A stretch of 64,000 nucleotides of DNA, taken from assembly GCF_030867385.1 (NCBI RefSeq), contig NZ_JAPFBJ010000002.1, forward strand, positions 659,001 through 723,000, in the 5' to 3' direction. Each line of letters opens with the position of its first letter. Position 1 is the first letter of the stretch. Under the pieces are notes generated by a model, which was given only the letters and a program-made list of their open reading frames with translations, searched no databases and was not told the DNA's origin. The translations under genes were made by a program, and so were the position numbers. Positions 19,833 through 29,051 of this stretch are shown here, in pieces. This DNA is from Sphingobium sp. DEHP117 (lineage in GTDB: Bacteria > Pseudomonadota > Alphaproteobacteria > Sphingomonadales > Sphingomonadaceae).

Positions 19833-22800
19833 TTACTCCGCCGCGAGCAGTTCCTCGGCGGCGCCGAGATCCACCGATACCAGCCGGGAGACGCCCTTCT
19901 CGATCATCGTCACGCCGAACAGGCGGTGCATGCGCGCCATGGTGACAGCGTTGTGGGTGACGATGAGATAGCGTGTGCGGGTGTCGCGCACCATCTGGTC
20001 GAGCAGGTCGCAAAATCGCTCGACATTCGCATCGTCGAGCGGCGCGTCGACCTCGTCGAGCACGCAGATGGGTGCCGGATTGGTCAGGAACAGCGCAAAA
20101 ATGAGTGCAACCGCGGTCAATGCCTGCTCACCGCCAGACAAAAGCGTCAGCGTAGACAGCTTTTTACCCGGAGGCTGAGCAAGAATCTCCAGCCCCGCCT
20201 CCAGCGGATCGTCGCTGTCGATCAGCTCGAGCCGCGCCTGCCCGCCGTTAAACAAGGCAGTGAACAGGCGGCGGAAATGCTCGTCCACCGCCTCGAACGC
20301 TGCCGTGAGGCGGGCGCGCCCCTCACGATTGAGGCTGCCGATCGATCCGCGCAGCTGGTGGATGGCCTGGGCGATCTCCGCGCTTTCGACGCGGCTGGTT
20401 TCCTGTGCCGCTTCCAGCTCCTCCAGCTCCTGCGCCGCGATGAGGTTGACCGGGCCGATGCGCTCCCGCTCCTGGGTAAACCGTTCCAGCTCGCCTTGCT
20501 CGGCCTGAGCGGTGCGCACCTCCGCGCTCGCGAAGCCCGCACGCTCGGGCAGTACAGGCGGCGGGCATTCAAAGCGTTCGCCGCACAGCCGGTTGGTTTC
20601 CACGCGCTGGGCGACTGCCGCCTCCGCCCGCGCCACAGCGCCCGCCCGCGCCTCCCGCGCGTTCGCCAGTGCCTCACCCGCCTGGGCGAGCACGCCCTCG
20701 GCAGTACGCAAGGCAGCCTCGGCGGTGCGCTCCTCCGCCTGCGCAGCGCCTGCCTGCGCCGTCAGCCCAGCGCTCTCTTGCGTCAGCGCCGCCGCTTGCG
20801 CCCCGAGCAGCGCGGGCGCTCCCTCAAGCGCGGCGCGTTCCCCGGCAATCTCCTGCTCGCGCGCAGTCATGTCGGCCAGGCGCTTGCCCGCTTCGCCAGA
20901 GCGGCTCTTCCACCGCCTAATCTCCCCTTCCGCATCGGCCATGCGCGCCCGGTCCGCCGAGAGTGCGCGTTCGGCCAGTGCGCTGTCGGCCTGAAGTTGA
21001 CTCACCTGACCATGCGCCGCCTCGCTGGCGCGCGACAGGCTGGCGACCAGCGCCCGCGTTTCCGCGCCGTCCGGCATGTCGGCCATCGCACCTTGAGCGG
21101 ACTGATGCTCGGCAAGGGTGGCGGCCAGCTCCGCCTCCGCCTCGGCCGAGCGGGTGGAAATATCCTCGCGCCGTGCGGCCAACCGCTCGATCTGCGCGGC
21201 GGCGTCATCGCGGGCGCGCACCGTATCGGATAGTGTGCGCTCGGTCTGCGCCAGCTCGGCGCGCAGGCGGGTGATCGCGCCCTCGGCGGCAGAGGCGGCT
21301 TCCACCGCCTGCTTCAACGCGGCCTGTGCCTCGTTCACGGCGGCGGACGCATCGGGCATCAGCGCGGCGAGCGCCTCCAGCCGGTTCACGCGGATCAGCC
21401 GCTGCGCGGTGGCGGCACCCGCTGCGTCCTCACCCCCGCGCGCGACAAAGCCGTCCCAGCGGCGCAGCGCGCCATCTTTCGTCACAAGCCGCTGTCCGAC
21501 GGCAAGCGCCTCGCCGCCATCCACCTCCACCACTGCGATCTGCGCGAGGCGGCGGGCCAACGCGGCGGGTGCGGTGACATAGGAGGAGAGCGGCTGCGTT
21601 CCTGCGGGCAGCGCGGGGTCGTCCGCGCGCGCCTCCGCCCCGCCCCAGCGGCGCGGCGCGGCATCGTCCAGCCCGACCTCCAGCTCATCTCCCAACGCAG
21701 CCGCCAGCGCATGCTCATAGCCCGGCGCCGCCTTCAGCATGTCGAGCAAACGGTCCTTGCTCGCGCCGCCGGAACCCAATGCGCGGGTGAGCGCTTGGTG
21801 CTCGCCTTCCAGCGCGGCGAGCGCAGCCTTGGCGGAAGACAGCGCCGACTCCGCCTGCGCCCGCGCCTGTGCCGCTTCGTCGCGCTCAGTGGCTGCGGTG
21901 GCCAGCGCACTCTCCAGCTCAGCCTCGCGCGCCTGCGCGCTCGCAAGGCTCAGTTCCGCCGCATCCCGTCGCTCGGCGAGCGGCCCGGCATCGGGCAGCG
22001 CCGCCAGCTCGCCCGCCAGCCGCCGCGCGTCGCGCTCTGCCCGTTCCAGCCGCCCCTGCGCGGCAACGAGCGCCGCCTGCGCCACCTTGAGCTCAGCCTG
22101 CTCGCCTGCCTGACGCGCCATCGCCTTAGCGAGGTCCAGCTCGGCGTCGCGCGCCTGCTCCTGCGCGGCGGCGATGCGGGCGGCAAAACCGGGCATTGCG
22201 CTTTCAGCCGTGGCGACGCGCTGCTTCAGGTCCGCCACCTCCTCGCCCAGCCGCGCGATCGCGTCCGCCGCATCATGCGCCAGCGCATCCTCGCGCGCGC
22301 GGTCCTCGGCCAAGCGGCGGGCCTGCGCGTCGAGATCGGCAAGGCGGCGCTCGGCCTCCTCCTGCCGCGCCTTGATCGCGGAAAGGCGGTGGCCGGCATC
22401 GTTCGCCGCATCGCGCGCCGCCTGCGCCGTGCTGCGCGCTTTTGCGAGCGCATCCGTCGCGGCGGTGGCATGGGCGGCGGCGGCGGCATGCGCCTCCTGG
22501 GCACCGCGTACCGCATCCTCGCGCACCGTCGCTTCGGATTGCGCGGCAGCAGCAGCAGCGTCCGCCTCCCTCCACCGCGCATAGAGCGCGCGTGCCTCGG
22601 CCAGCTTGATCTGCTCGGAGAGGCGGGTATAGCGCTCCGCCGCCTTCGCCTGCCGCCGTAACGCGTGCGCCCGCACGTCCATATCGGCGAGGATCTCATC
22701 GAGCCGGGCGAGATTGGCTTCGGCCGCGCGCAACTTCTGCTCGGCATCCTTGCGGCGCACATGCAGGCCCGCAATGCCCGCCGCTTCCTCCAGCATCGCC

Positions 22801-23288
22801 CGCCTCTCCTGCGGACGCGCGGCGATGACGGCGGCAATCTTGCCCTGGGAGACGAGCGCAGGGCTATGCGCCCCCGTCGCCGCATCGGCGAACAGCAGTG
22901 CCACGTCCTTGGCCCGCACATCCTTGCCGTTGGCGCGATAGGCGCTGCCCGCGCCCCGCTCGATCCGCCGCACGACCTCCAGCTCGCCATCGGCGCCCAC
23001 ATCGATCGCGGGGATCGCCTCGCCCGGCGCGACGCCCGCCATCAGCAGCACTTCGGCAAAATCGCGCTGCGGGCGGGTGGCGGTGCCTGCGAAGATCACG
23101 TCTTCCATGCCGCCGCCGCGCATCGAGCGGGCGGACGCCTCGCCCATCACCCAGCGGATCGCTTCGAGCAGGTTTGACTTGCCGCAGCCATTGGGGCCGA
23201 CGATGCCGGTCAGCCCCGGTTCGATGCGCAGTTCGGTCGGTTCGACGAAGCTCTTGAAGCCGGAGAGTTTGAGGCGGCGGATTTCCAT
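19833..23288 (-). CDS. smc: Chromosome segregation protein SMC
   Basis: ATPase of the bacterial condensin complex, organising and separating chromosomes with ScpA/ScpB. The 1,151-residue protein has an N-terminal head with Walker A GPNGCGKSN (residues 31-39), a first coiled coil rich in Ala/Glu/Arg and a hinge region around residues 500-640. A second coiled coil follows, then a C-terminal head with signature LSGGEQALTAVAL and Walker B VLDEVDAPLDD, and the D-loop and His switch in YLIVTHN. It is upstream of the brnTA remnant and downstream of the dsbA-like genes. The sequence is full-length with no anomaly. Confidence 0.97.
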   Translation of the reverse strand: MEIRRLKLSGFKSFVEPTELRIEPGLTGIVGPNGCGKSNLLEAIRWVMGEASARSMRGGGMEDVIFAGTATRPQRDFAEVLLMAGVAPGEAIPAIDVGADGELEVVRRIERGAGSAYRANGKDVRAKDVALLFADAATGAHSPALVSQGKIAAVIAARPQERRAMLEEAAGIAGLHVRRKDAEQKLRAAEANLARLDEILADMDVRAHALRRQAKAAERYTRLSEQIKLAEARALYARWREADAAAAAAQSEATVREDAVRGAQEAHAAAAAHATAATDALAKARSTAQAARDAANDAGHRLSAIKARQEEAERRLADLDAQARRLAEDRAREDALAHDAADAIARLGEEVADLKQRVATAESAMPGFAARIAAAQEQARDAELDLAKAMARQAGEQAELKVAQAALVAAQGRLERAERDARRLAGELAALPDAGPLAERRDAAELSLASAQAREAELESALATAATERDEAAQARAQAESALSSAKAALAALEGEHQALTRALGSGGASKDRLLDMLKAAPGYEHALAAALGDELEVGLDDAAPRRWGGAEARADDPALPAGTQPLSSYVTAPAALARRLAQIAVVEVDGGEALAVGQRLVTKDGALRRWDGFVARGGEDAAGAATAQRLIRVNRLEALAALMPDASAAVNEAQAALKQAVEAASAAEGAITRLRAELAQTERTLSDTVRARDDAAAQIERLAARREDISTRSAEAEAELAATLAEHQSAQGAMADMPDGAETRALVASLSRASEAAHGQVSQLQADSALAERALSADRARMADAEGEIRRWKSRSGEAGKRLADMTAREQEIAGERAALEGAPALLGAQAAALTQESAGLTAQAGAAQAEERTAEAALRTAEGVLAQAGEALANAREARAGAVARAEAAVAQRVETNRLCGERFECPPPVLPERAGFASAEVRTAQAEQGELERFTQERERIGPVNLIAAQELEELEAAQETSRVESAEIAQAIHQLRGSIGSLNREGRARLTAAFEAVDEHFRRLFTALFNGGQARLELIDSDDPLEAGLEILAQPPGKKLSTLTLLSGGEQALTAVALIFALFLTNPAPICVLDEVDAPLDDANVERFCDLLDQMVRDTRTRYLIVTHNAVTMARMHRLFGVTMIEKGVSRLVSVDLGAAEELLAAE

Positions 23289-23342
23289 CGGCGCGTCAGT
23301 CCCGCGCCGAAAAAGTCAGGAGAGAGTGGCCCCCCGGCCGGA

Positions 23343-24095
23343 TCAGAGACCCGCCTCCGTCAGTTTCGTGCGCAGCAGCTCCCAGCTTGCCGTGTCCTCC
23401 ACCACCTTGCCGTTCAATACGAAGGTCGGCGTGCCGCTGATCTCGAACTGCTTGGCTCCCTCCTGCGCCTTGGCGACGAGGCCGTCTGCCATCTTGGAGT
23501 CGGCCAGGCACTGTTTCGCCTGCGCCTCGGGTATGCCGCGCTGCTTCACGAAATCGACGAGGCCGGTCATCCCCGCGAGCGTGACGAAACGCTGGTTCGG
23601 CGCCTGTTTGAGCGCGGCTTCGGCGGCCTTGGGGTCTAGCGCCTGCGCCTTGGTGAAGAAATTCTCCTGATTAGCGAACAACTGCTCGGTAAGCGGGAAG
23701 AATGGCTCCGCGCCGCCGCACTTCGCCAGCAGCGCCATTGTCAGGTCATAGGGATCGCGCAGGAACGAGCGGAATTCATAGCTCAGCCGCCCGCTGTTCA
23801 CCATCTTGCGCAGCGGCTCGGCCGCCTGCGCGGTGAAATCGCGGCAGTGCGGGCATGTATATGAGGCATATTCCACCAGCTTGGCCGGAGCATTGGGGTT
23901 GCCCATCACCACGCCCATCTCCGGCGTGTCGGCAACGACATCGCTCCACTGCTTGCCCGCAGGCGGCGGAACGTCCTGCCCGGCGGCGATCTTTTCTCCT
24001 TCAGCGGCGGCGTCCTTCTTGTCGCCGCAAGCGGAGAGGCTGAGCGAGAGCAGGAGGGCGGCGCCAAGGGCGGCGAGAGGCTTGGTCACGGTCAT
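23343..24095 (-). CDS. DsbA-like thioredoxin-fold lipoprotein
   Basis: A 250-residue exported thiol oxidoreductase. The N-terminus is a lipoprotein signal (LLLSLSLSAC, lipid-modified Cys near residue 23) followed by a charged linker. The thioredoxin-fold domain has the active site SYTCPHCRDF near residue 79, a helical insertion and the cis-Pro loop SGTPTFVLNG near 218. Like DsbA of sphingomonads it probably oxidises or shuffles periplasmic disulfides, with DsbB (7.1 kb) as redox partner. It lies 15 bases after a second, related gene. The pair looks like a duplication with different anchoring: this one lipid-anchored, the other soluble. Confidence 0.9.
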   Translation of the reverse strand: MTVTKPLAALGAALLLSLSLSACGDKKDAAAEGEKIAAGQDVPPPAGKQWSDVVADTPEMGVVMGNPNAPAKLVEYASYTCPHCRDFTAQAAEPLRKMVNSGRLSYEFRSFLRDPYDLTMALLAKCGGAEPFFPLTEQLFANQENFFTKAQALDPKAAEAALKQAPNQRFVTLAGMTGLVDFVKQRGIPEAQAKQCLADSKMADGLVAKAQEGAKQFEISGTPTFVLNGKVVEDTASWELLRTKLTEAGL

Positions 24096-24110
24096 GCTCC
24101 TATGCCTAGA

Positions 24111-24797
24111 TCACTTTGCCAGCGTCGGCAACAAGGGGCGCAGGCCGGCCCAGTCATGCACCTCCGTCAGCTTGCCGTTGAGCAGGAAGGAGGGGGTGCC
24201 GGTGACCTGATCGTCCTGCGTCGCGCGGCTGGTCATTGCCAACACAGTCTGCATGGCTTTCCCGTCGGCGAGGCACACGCGGCTGCGCGCAGGCGGAACT
24301 CCGCGCTTTTCCATCAGGCCGATCAGGCCGATGCGGCGCGCGATATCCGTCATCATCGCCCCCTGGCTCATGTCGGGCGCGTAGGCGGGCGGGTCGCTTT
24401 CCAGCGCCATGGCCTTGGCCATCCAGTCCTGCTGCGCTGCAAACAGCGCCTCATGATGGCCGGGAAATGCCACGGGGCCGCCACAGCGGGCGAGCAGCGC
24501 GGCGAGCAGATCATAGCGATCGCGCACCAGATTGCGCACCTCGACCGCGACCAGCCCCTTGCTCACCCATCCGGCCTTGAGCGGCGCGGTTCCCTCCGCC
24601 ACGAAATGCGCGCAGTGCGGGCAGGTATAGCTCACATATTCCACCAGCCGCGTTTTCGCGGCCGGATTACCGATGACGTGCGCACCCTCCCTGGTGAGCG
24701 TAACGGTGCGGGACCAGTCCTTCGCCGGCGCGGCCTGAGCGGCAACCGGGAAGAGCGAGAGAGCGAGAGCAAGCAACAGCGCGCGAATCAGGTGCAC
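24111..24797 (-). CDS. DsbA-like periplasmic thiol oxidoreductase
   Basis: A 228-residue protein with a cleavable signal peptide (LIRALLLALALSLFPVAAQA) and a DsbA-type thioredoxin fold: active site SYTCPHCAHF near residue 57, conserved RNLVRDRYDL and cis-Pro loop TGTPSFLLNG near 202. It starts with GTG at 24797; no better start with a ribosome site is visible nearby. It is paralogous to the adjacent downstream lipoprotein, sharing the LVEY-SYTCPHC block and overall order. It is probably a soluble periplasmic disulfide oxidase; which of the two is the main DsbA cannot be told. Confidence 0.88.
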   Translation of the reverse strand: MHLIRALLLALALSLFPVAAQAAPAKDWSRTVTLTREGAHVIGNPAAKTRLVEYVSYTCPHCAHFVAEGTAPLKAGWVSKGLVAVEVRNLVRDRYDLLAALLARCGGPVAFPGHHEALFAAQQDWMAKAMALESDPPAYAPDMSQGAMMTDIARRIGLIGLMEKRGVPPARSRVCLADGKAMQTVLAMTSRATQDDQVTGTPSFLLNGKLTEVHDWAGLRPLLPTLAK

Positions 24798-24821
24798 AAC
24801 AGGGATCCCGACAAAGAAAAC

Positions 24822-25367
24822 TCAGCTGATCTTGCCGATCGGCGGCCCGTTGCCAAGCCCCTGTGCCATAGCTTCCAGCACGGCGCGCAGCTCCGGGTCG
24901 CCGATGTCGCGCAGCGAATCGCCGAGGTCGGCAGGGATCGGGCGCAGATTGGCGGGCGGCGGGCGGCGTTCCGGCTCGCGGGCCTTCACCTCGCCTGGGC
25001 GGATCGCGACCTTCGCCACCGCCTCATAGCCGAAGAAGCGGTTCACCCGTTCGATGATGTCGGGCAGGATATGCTGGATGATCGGCTGGTGTCCGTTGGC
25101 GACGGTCAGCGCCAGGGTGCCGCCCGATTTCTTGCCCGTGGGAAAGCGGATCGATTCGGGTTCGCTGATCCGCGCGGTGCGCTCGCCCACGATTTCGGCC
25201 CAGCGCGTCACCACGCTCGATTGCACGAAGCCGAACCGGCGGAAGGCCGCGCCGCCGATGCGCGGCATCAGGTCCGCGATCGCGCGCGGCGCGCCGATGC
25301 GCTCGGGCGGCTCTGCGGCGGGCTTGCGCAGCTTTTTTGGTGGGTCAGGTTTCACCGGTTCCGTCAT
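24822..25367 (-). CDS. dciA: DciA-like DUF721 protein (replicative helicase loader type)
   Basis: A 181-residue protein with a DUF721/DciA domain: IADLMPRIGGAAFRRFGFVQ near residue 28, VVTRWAEIVGERTARISEPE near 52, and TLALTVANGHQPIIQHILPD, the KH-like core of DciA. DciA loads or assists the DnaB helicase in bacteria that lack DnaC or DnaI. The C-terminal third is Pro/Arg-rich and probably disordered. The start at 25367 (MTEPVKPDPPKK) is chosen over longer options. It is divergent from mutY with about 26 bases between starts. Assignment to the family is good; the helicase role is inferred from family knowledge. Confidence 0.85.
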   Translation of the reverse strand: MTEPVKPDPPKKLRKPAAEPPERIGAPRAIADLMPRIGGAAFRRFGFVQSSVVTRWAEIVGERTARISEPESIRFPTGKKSGGTLALTVANGHQPIIQHILPDIIERVNRFFGYEAVAKVAIRPGEVKAREPERRPPPANLRPIPADLGDSLRDIGDPELRAVLEAMAQGLGNGPPIGKIS

Positions 25368-25393
25368 TAAGCGCACCATGCCATAGCGGGTGC

Positions 25394-26461
25394 ATGCCCG
25401 TCGAGCACAACATCGGAGAAGAGGTCGCGCAGGCGTTGCTCGCTCATTATGATCGCCATGCGCGCAGCCTGCCGTGGCGCACACCGCCGGGCAGCCGCAA
25501 TCTACCCGATCCCTATCGCGTCTGGCTGTCGGAGATCATGCTGCAACAGACGACGGTGGCGGCGGTGATCCCCTATTTCGACAGGTTCACCGCGCGCTGG
25601 CCCACGGTGCAGGCACTGGCTGCGGCGGACGAGGCCGAGGTGATGGCCGCATGGGCGGGGCTCGGCTATTATGCGCGGGCGCGCAACCTCATCGCCTGCG
25701 CGCGCGCCGTCACTGAGCAATATGGCGGCCGCTTTCCCGATACAGAGGAAGGCTTGCGCGCGCTGCCCGGCGTCGGCGCCTATACGGCGGCGGCGATCGC
25801 GGCGATCGCATTTCAAAGGCGCGCGGTGGTGGTCGATGCCAATGTCGAGCGGGTCGTCTCCCGCCTGTTCGCCATCGAAACGCCGCTGCCCGCCTCCCGC
25901 CCGCTGATCCGCGCGGCGGCTGACGCCATCACGCCTGAAACGCGCGCGGGCGATTTTGCGCAAGCAATGATGGATCTGGGATCGAGCCTGTGCGTGCCCC
26001 GCAATCCGCAGTGCCTGCTCTGCCCGCTGCGCTCCTCCTGCGCCGCGCATCGTGAAGGGCGGGCCGAAACCTATCCGGTCAAGGCGCCTAAGAAGGAAAA
26101 GCCGCACCGCCTCGGGCTGGTCTGGTGGCTGGAGCGGGCGGACGGCCATGTGTGGATAGAGCGGCGGGAGGACAAGCGGATGTTGGGCGGCATGGCCGGC
26201 CTGCCCGATAGCGGCTGGGACAAGGCGATCGAACGGGGCGTCCCTCCGGCGGCTGGCGGGTGGATAACACTCAACCGCCCCGTCGAACACGTCTTCACCC
26301 ATTTCCGCCTGACGCTGACGGTGCAGCGCAAGCGGGTGCCCACCGACACCGCGCCGCCCGGCCCCGGCCAGTGGTGGCCGCTCGACCGGATCGGCGAGGC
26401 GGGCCTACCCACCCTCTTTGCAAAGGTCGCGCGGGCTGTCATGAAGGCGGGCAATGACTGA
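25394..26461 (+). CDS. mutY: A/G-specific adenine glycosylase MutY
   Basis: Removes adenine mispaired with 8-oxoguanine. The ~355-residue protein has SEIMLQQTTV with the catalytic Glu near residue 46, the HhH motif LPGVGAYTAAAI near 125 and the catalytic Asp in VVVDANVERV near 148. The 4Fe-4S ligands are arranged C-x6-C-x2-C-x5-C in CVPRNPQCLLCPLRSSC. A C-terminal Nudix-like domain reads 8-oxoG (LGLVWWLERADGHVWIERRE, FTHFRLTLTV). The ATG at 25394 is preferred to an upstream in-frame start that would overlap dciA. Its stop overlaps the nudC start (ATGACTGA), suggesting coupling. Confidence 0.96.
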   Translation: MPVEHNIGEEVAQALLAHYDRHARSLPWRTPPGSRNLPDPYRVWLSEIMLQQTTVAAVIPYFDRFTARWPTVQALAAADEAEVMAAWAGLGYYARARNLIACARAVTEQYGGRFPDTEEGLRALPGVGAYTAAAIAAIAFQRRAVVVDANVERVVSRLFAIETPLPASRPLIRAAADAITPETRAGDFAQAMMDLGSSLCVPRNPQCLLCPLRSSCAAHREGRAETYPVKAPKKEKPHRLGLVWWLERADGHVWIERREDKRMLGGMAGLPDSGWDKAIERGVPPAAGGWITLNRPVEHVFTHFRLTLTVQRKRVPTDTAPPGPGQWWPLDRIGEAGLPTLFAKVARAVMKAGND

Positions 26462-27350
26462 TCTTCCCGCTGACGCGCTTCCCGGCTTTTCCTCCTTCAC
26501 TCTTGACCGCTGCGATGATCTGCGCGCCGATCCTGACGCTCTGGCTGCGTTGATCGCCAGCCCGGAAGCGCGGCTGATCCTGATGCGCGGGCTGGACCCG
26601 GTGGCGGATGACGCGCGGCTGGCGCGGGTGCCCCTGCCCCATGATGCGCGGATCGAGGAGCATATCCTGCTCGGCAAGGACGCATCCGGCACGCCGCTGT
26701 TCGCTGCGTTGGCGCAGGGCGCGCTGCCGCATGGCGCGCAGTTCGCGCCACGGGTCTGGGATCTGGCAGCCTCGCTATCGCCAGAGGAGCTGAGCCTTTA
26801 CGGCGCAGCGCGTTCCCTGGTGGACTGGCACGCCCGCCACGGCTTTTGTGCGGTGTGCGGCGGGCCGACCGTGGCGCAGCGCGCAGGCTGGGGCAGGCGC
26901 TGCGGCCAATGCGATGCCGAGCATTTCCCGCGCGTCGACCCCGTCGTCATCATGCTGGCCGAGCATCAGGGCCGCGTGCTGCTCGGCCGACAGCCGCGCT
27001 TTCCCGCGCGCCGCTATTCCGCGCTCGCGGGGTTTGTCGAGCCGGGTGAAACGATCGAGGGCGCGGTGACACGTGAACTGTTTGAGGAGGCGGGCGTGTG
27101 CGTGCGCAATGTCCGCTATGTCATGAGCCAGCCCTGGCCGTTTCCGTCCTCGCTGATGATCGCCTGCACGGCGGAAGCGGAGGATGACGCGATCCGGCTT
27201 GACGAGAAGGAGCTGGAGCACGCCTTCTGGGCCAGCGCGGACGACGTGCGCGCCGCCTTTGCCGGGGATGACACCGCCCCCTTCATCGCCCCGCCCGCCA
27301 TGGCGGTGGCGCATCATCTCCTGCGGCACTGGCTCGAATCGCAGGGATAG
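26454..27350 (+). CDS. nudC: NAD(+) diphosphatase NudC
   Basis: Hydrolyses NAD(H) to NMN(H) and AMP, and in other bacteria decaps NAD-capped RNA. The 298-residue protein has an N-terminal beta domain, a zinc-ribbon with FCAVCGGPT and CGQCDAEHFPRVDP (four Cys), and the Nudix box GFVEPGETIEGAVTRELFEE near 190. The NudC-specific SQPWPFPSSLM follows about 20 residues later. All signatures are present, so the assignment is firm. It overlaps the end of mutY by eight bases and is probably co-transcribed with it. Confidence 0.95.
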   Translation: MTDLPADALPGFSSFTLDRCDDLRADPDALAALIASPEARLILMRGLDPVADDARLARVPLPHDARIEEHILLGKDASGTPLFAALAQGALPHGAQFAPRVWDLAASLSPEELSLYGAARSLVDWHARHGFCAVCGGPTVAQRAGWGRRCGQCDAEHFPRVDPVVIMLAEHQGRVLLGRQPRFPARRYSALAGFVEPGETIEGAVTRELFEEAGVCVRNVRYVMSQPWPFPSSLMIACTAEAEDDAIRLDEKELEHAFWASADDVRAAFAGDDTAPFIAPPAMAVAHHLLRHWLESQG

Positions 27351-27413
27351 CGTTGCGCGCGGCCATAGCGCCGGTTATGGCCACTGGCTTACTCTCACAG
27401 GATTTCGCCTTTC

Positions 27414-28760
27414 ATGCTTACCCTCGCCCAGGCCCAGGATCGTGCCCAGTCTCTTGTCGATGCCGCGCGCAAGGCGGGGGCGGATGCGGCGGACGCGCTC
27501 TATGTCTGCAACGCATCCACTGGCGTCTCGGTGCGGCTCGGCGCGATGGAGGATGTCGAGCAGTCGGAAGGCGAAGAGATCGGCCTGCGCATTTTCGTGG
27601 GCCAGCGGTCCGCCACCGTATCCGCTTCCGATCTGGAGAAAGACTCGCTCACCGCTTTGGTGGACCGCTGCCACGCCATGGCGCGCGAGGCGCCCGAGGA
27701 TCCCTATGCCACGCTCGCCCCGCAGGAGCTGCTGATGCGCGCGCAGCCGCCTGCGCTCGACATATTGGATGAGGCTCAGCCCGATCCTGCCGCGCTGAAA
27801 GAGCGTGCGCTCGCCGTGGAGGATGCCGCCCGGTCCATCCCCGGCATCACCAACAGCGAGGGCGGCGGTGCCAGCATGGGGTGCAGCCAGATCGCGCTTG
27901 CCACGTCTCACGGCTTTGCGGGCAGCTATGCCGCCTCCAACCACGGCACATGGGCGAGCGTGCTGGCGGGCGAGGGCGCGGAAATGCAGCGCGATCATGC
28001 CAGCCATAGCGCGCGCCACCTTGCCGATCTCGAAGCCGCCGGAGAGATAGGCCGCCGCGCAGGCGAAAGGGCGGTGGCCCGTCTCGGCGCGGAAAAGATC
28101 AAGGGCGGGCCGATGCCGGTCATCTTCGATCCGCGCGTCTCGGGCAGCCTTATCGGCCATCTCATCGGCGCGATCGCCGGTTCGGCCATCACCCGCCGGT
28201 CGAGCTTCCTGCTCGATGATATGGGCAGGCAATTGTTCGACAGCGCCGTGTCGATCATCGACGATCCGCTGGTAACGCGCGGCCTGCGCTCCCGCCCGTT
28301 CGATGGCGAGGGGCTGCCCACCCACAGGACCGCGCTGATCGACAACGGCGTGCTGACCGGCTGGCTGCTTGACAGCGCCTCGGCCAGGCAGCTTGGCTTG
28401 CAGCCCACCGGCCATGCCAGCCGGGGGACGAGCGGAGCGCCCGGCGTTTCAGCCACCAATGTGCATATGGCGGCGGGCGGCAGCAGCCCGGCGGAGCTGA
28501 TGCAGGGCATAAAGCGCGGTGTCTATGTCACCGAGCTGATCGGCATGGGCGTCAATCCCGTGACCGGCGACTACAGCCGGGGCGCGTCGGGCTTTCTGAT
28601 CGAGGATGGTGCGGTCACCCGCGCCGTGACGGAAATCACGATTGCAGGCACCCTCAAGGAGATGTTCGCAGCGCTCGTCCCCGCCAACGATCTCGAATTC
28701 CGCTATGCCATCAATGCGCCGACGCTGCGGATCGACGGGATGACGGTCGCTGGGGGGTAA
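27414..28760 (+). CDS. pmbA: TldE/PmbA family metalloprotease subunit
   Basis: Subunit of the TldD/TldE protease that in E. coli processes microcin B17 and degrades CcdA. The 448-residue protein shows the family pattern: GADAADALYVCN near residue 20, RLGAMEDVEQSEGEEIGLR near 44 and RRSSFLLDDMGRQLFDSAV near 260. Further on are RALIDNGVLTGWLLDSASA-like and NPVTGDYSRGASGFLIEDG blocks near 395. The HExxxH zinc motif of TldD is absent, as expected for the PmbA/TldE partner. No tldD is in the window. Downstream are only repeats. Confidence 0.92.
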   Translation: MLTLAQAQDRAQSLVDAARKAGADAADALYVCNASTGVSVRLGAMEDVEQSEGEEIGLRIFVGQRSATVSASDLEKDSLTALVDRCHAMAREAPEDPYATLAPQELLMRAQPPALDILDEAQPDPAALKERALAVEDAARSIPGITNSEGGGASMGCSQIALATSHGFAGSYAASNHGTWASVLAGEGAEMQRDHASHSARHLADLEAAGEIGRRAGERAVARLGAEKIKGGPMPVIFDPRVSGSLIGHLIGAIAGSAITRRSSFLLDDMGRQLFDSAVSIIDDPLVTRGLRSRPFDGEGLPTHRTALIDNGVLTGWLLDSASARQLGLQPTGHASRGTSGAPGVSATNVHMAAGGSSPAELMQGIKRGVYVTELIGMGVNPVTGDYSRGASGFLIEDGAVTRAVTEITIAGTLKEMFAALVPANDLEFRYAINAPTLRIDGMTVAGG

Positions 28761-28779
28761 GCGGCCCAATATCATCCAC

Positions 28780-28857
28780 CGTCATCCCCGCGAAAGCGGG
28801 GATCCAGAGTCCGGGGCGCAGTCTCCATCTGGATTCCCGCTTGCGCGGGAATGACGG
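28780..28857. repeat. Paired inverted repeat of the GTCATCCCCGC type
   Basis: CGTCATCCCCGC-GAAA-GCGGGGATCCAG is followed about 20 bases on by CTGGATTCCCGC-TTGC-GCGGGAATGACG. Each half is a hairpin and the two halves are complementary to each other. It is a common intergenic repeat type in proteobacteria. It lies 20 bases after the pmbA stop. Confidence 0.75.
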
Positions 28858-28879
28858 AGCTAAAAAGCGTGGGCTTGGA

Positions 28880-29051
28880 CTAGGGGCTGTGGGGATTTCA
28901 GTTCAGATGGAGCCGGGGCCGCAGGCGACCGCAGGGCAAAAGGGGGATTTTCGAGCATCGGAGCGCAGCGTACTTAAAGGTACGTGAGCACCGAAGCGCA
29001 GAAAATAGCGCTTTGCAGGCCTATATGGACTGAAATCCCCACAGCCCCTAG
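28880..29051. repeat. Palindromic intergenic element, copy 1
   Basis: A 172-bp element with 26-bp terminal inverted repeats differing at one position (28880-28905 and 29026-29051, beginning CTAGGGGCTGTGG). A core at about 28960-28993 reads GGAGCGCAGCGTACTTAAA, then GGTACGTGAGCACCG. Copy 2 at 32860-33006 shares this core but has unrelated, also self-complementary arms. Inner segments also pair (ATTTTC with GAAAAT). The last bases form the metW stop codon. No coding potential is evident; it could be a small mobile repeat or a structured RNA element. Confidence 0.7.

Noticed and set aside
19813..19834. AATTTTTG / CAAAAATT hairpin at the smc stop as a terminator
   Set aside because: The stem is almost all A-T and no T-run follows on the smc strand; it may simply be AT-rich upstream sequence of the brnTA promoter.
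28780..29051. Insertion sequence with inverted ends
   Set aside because: No transposase frame is present inside either repeat; they are short non-coding palindromic elements.
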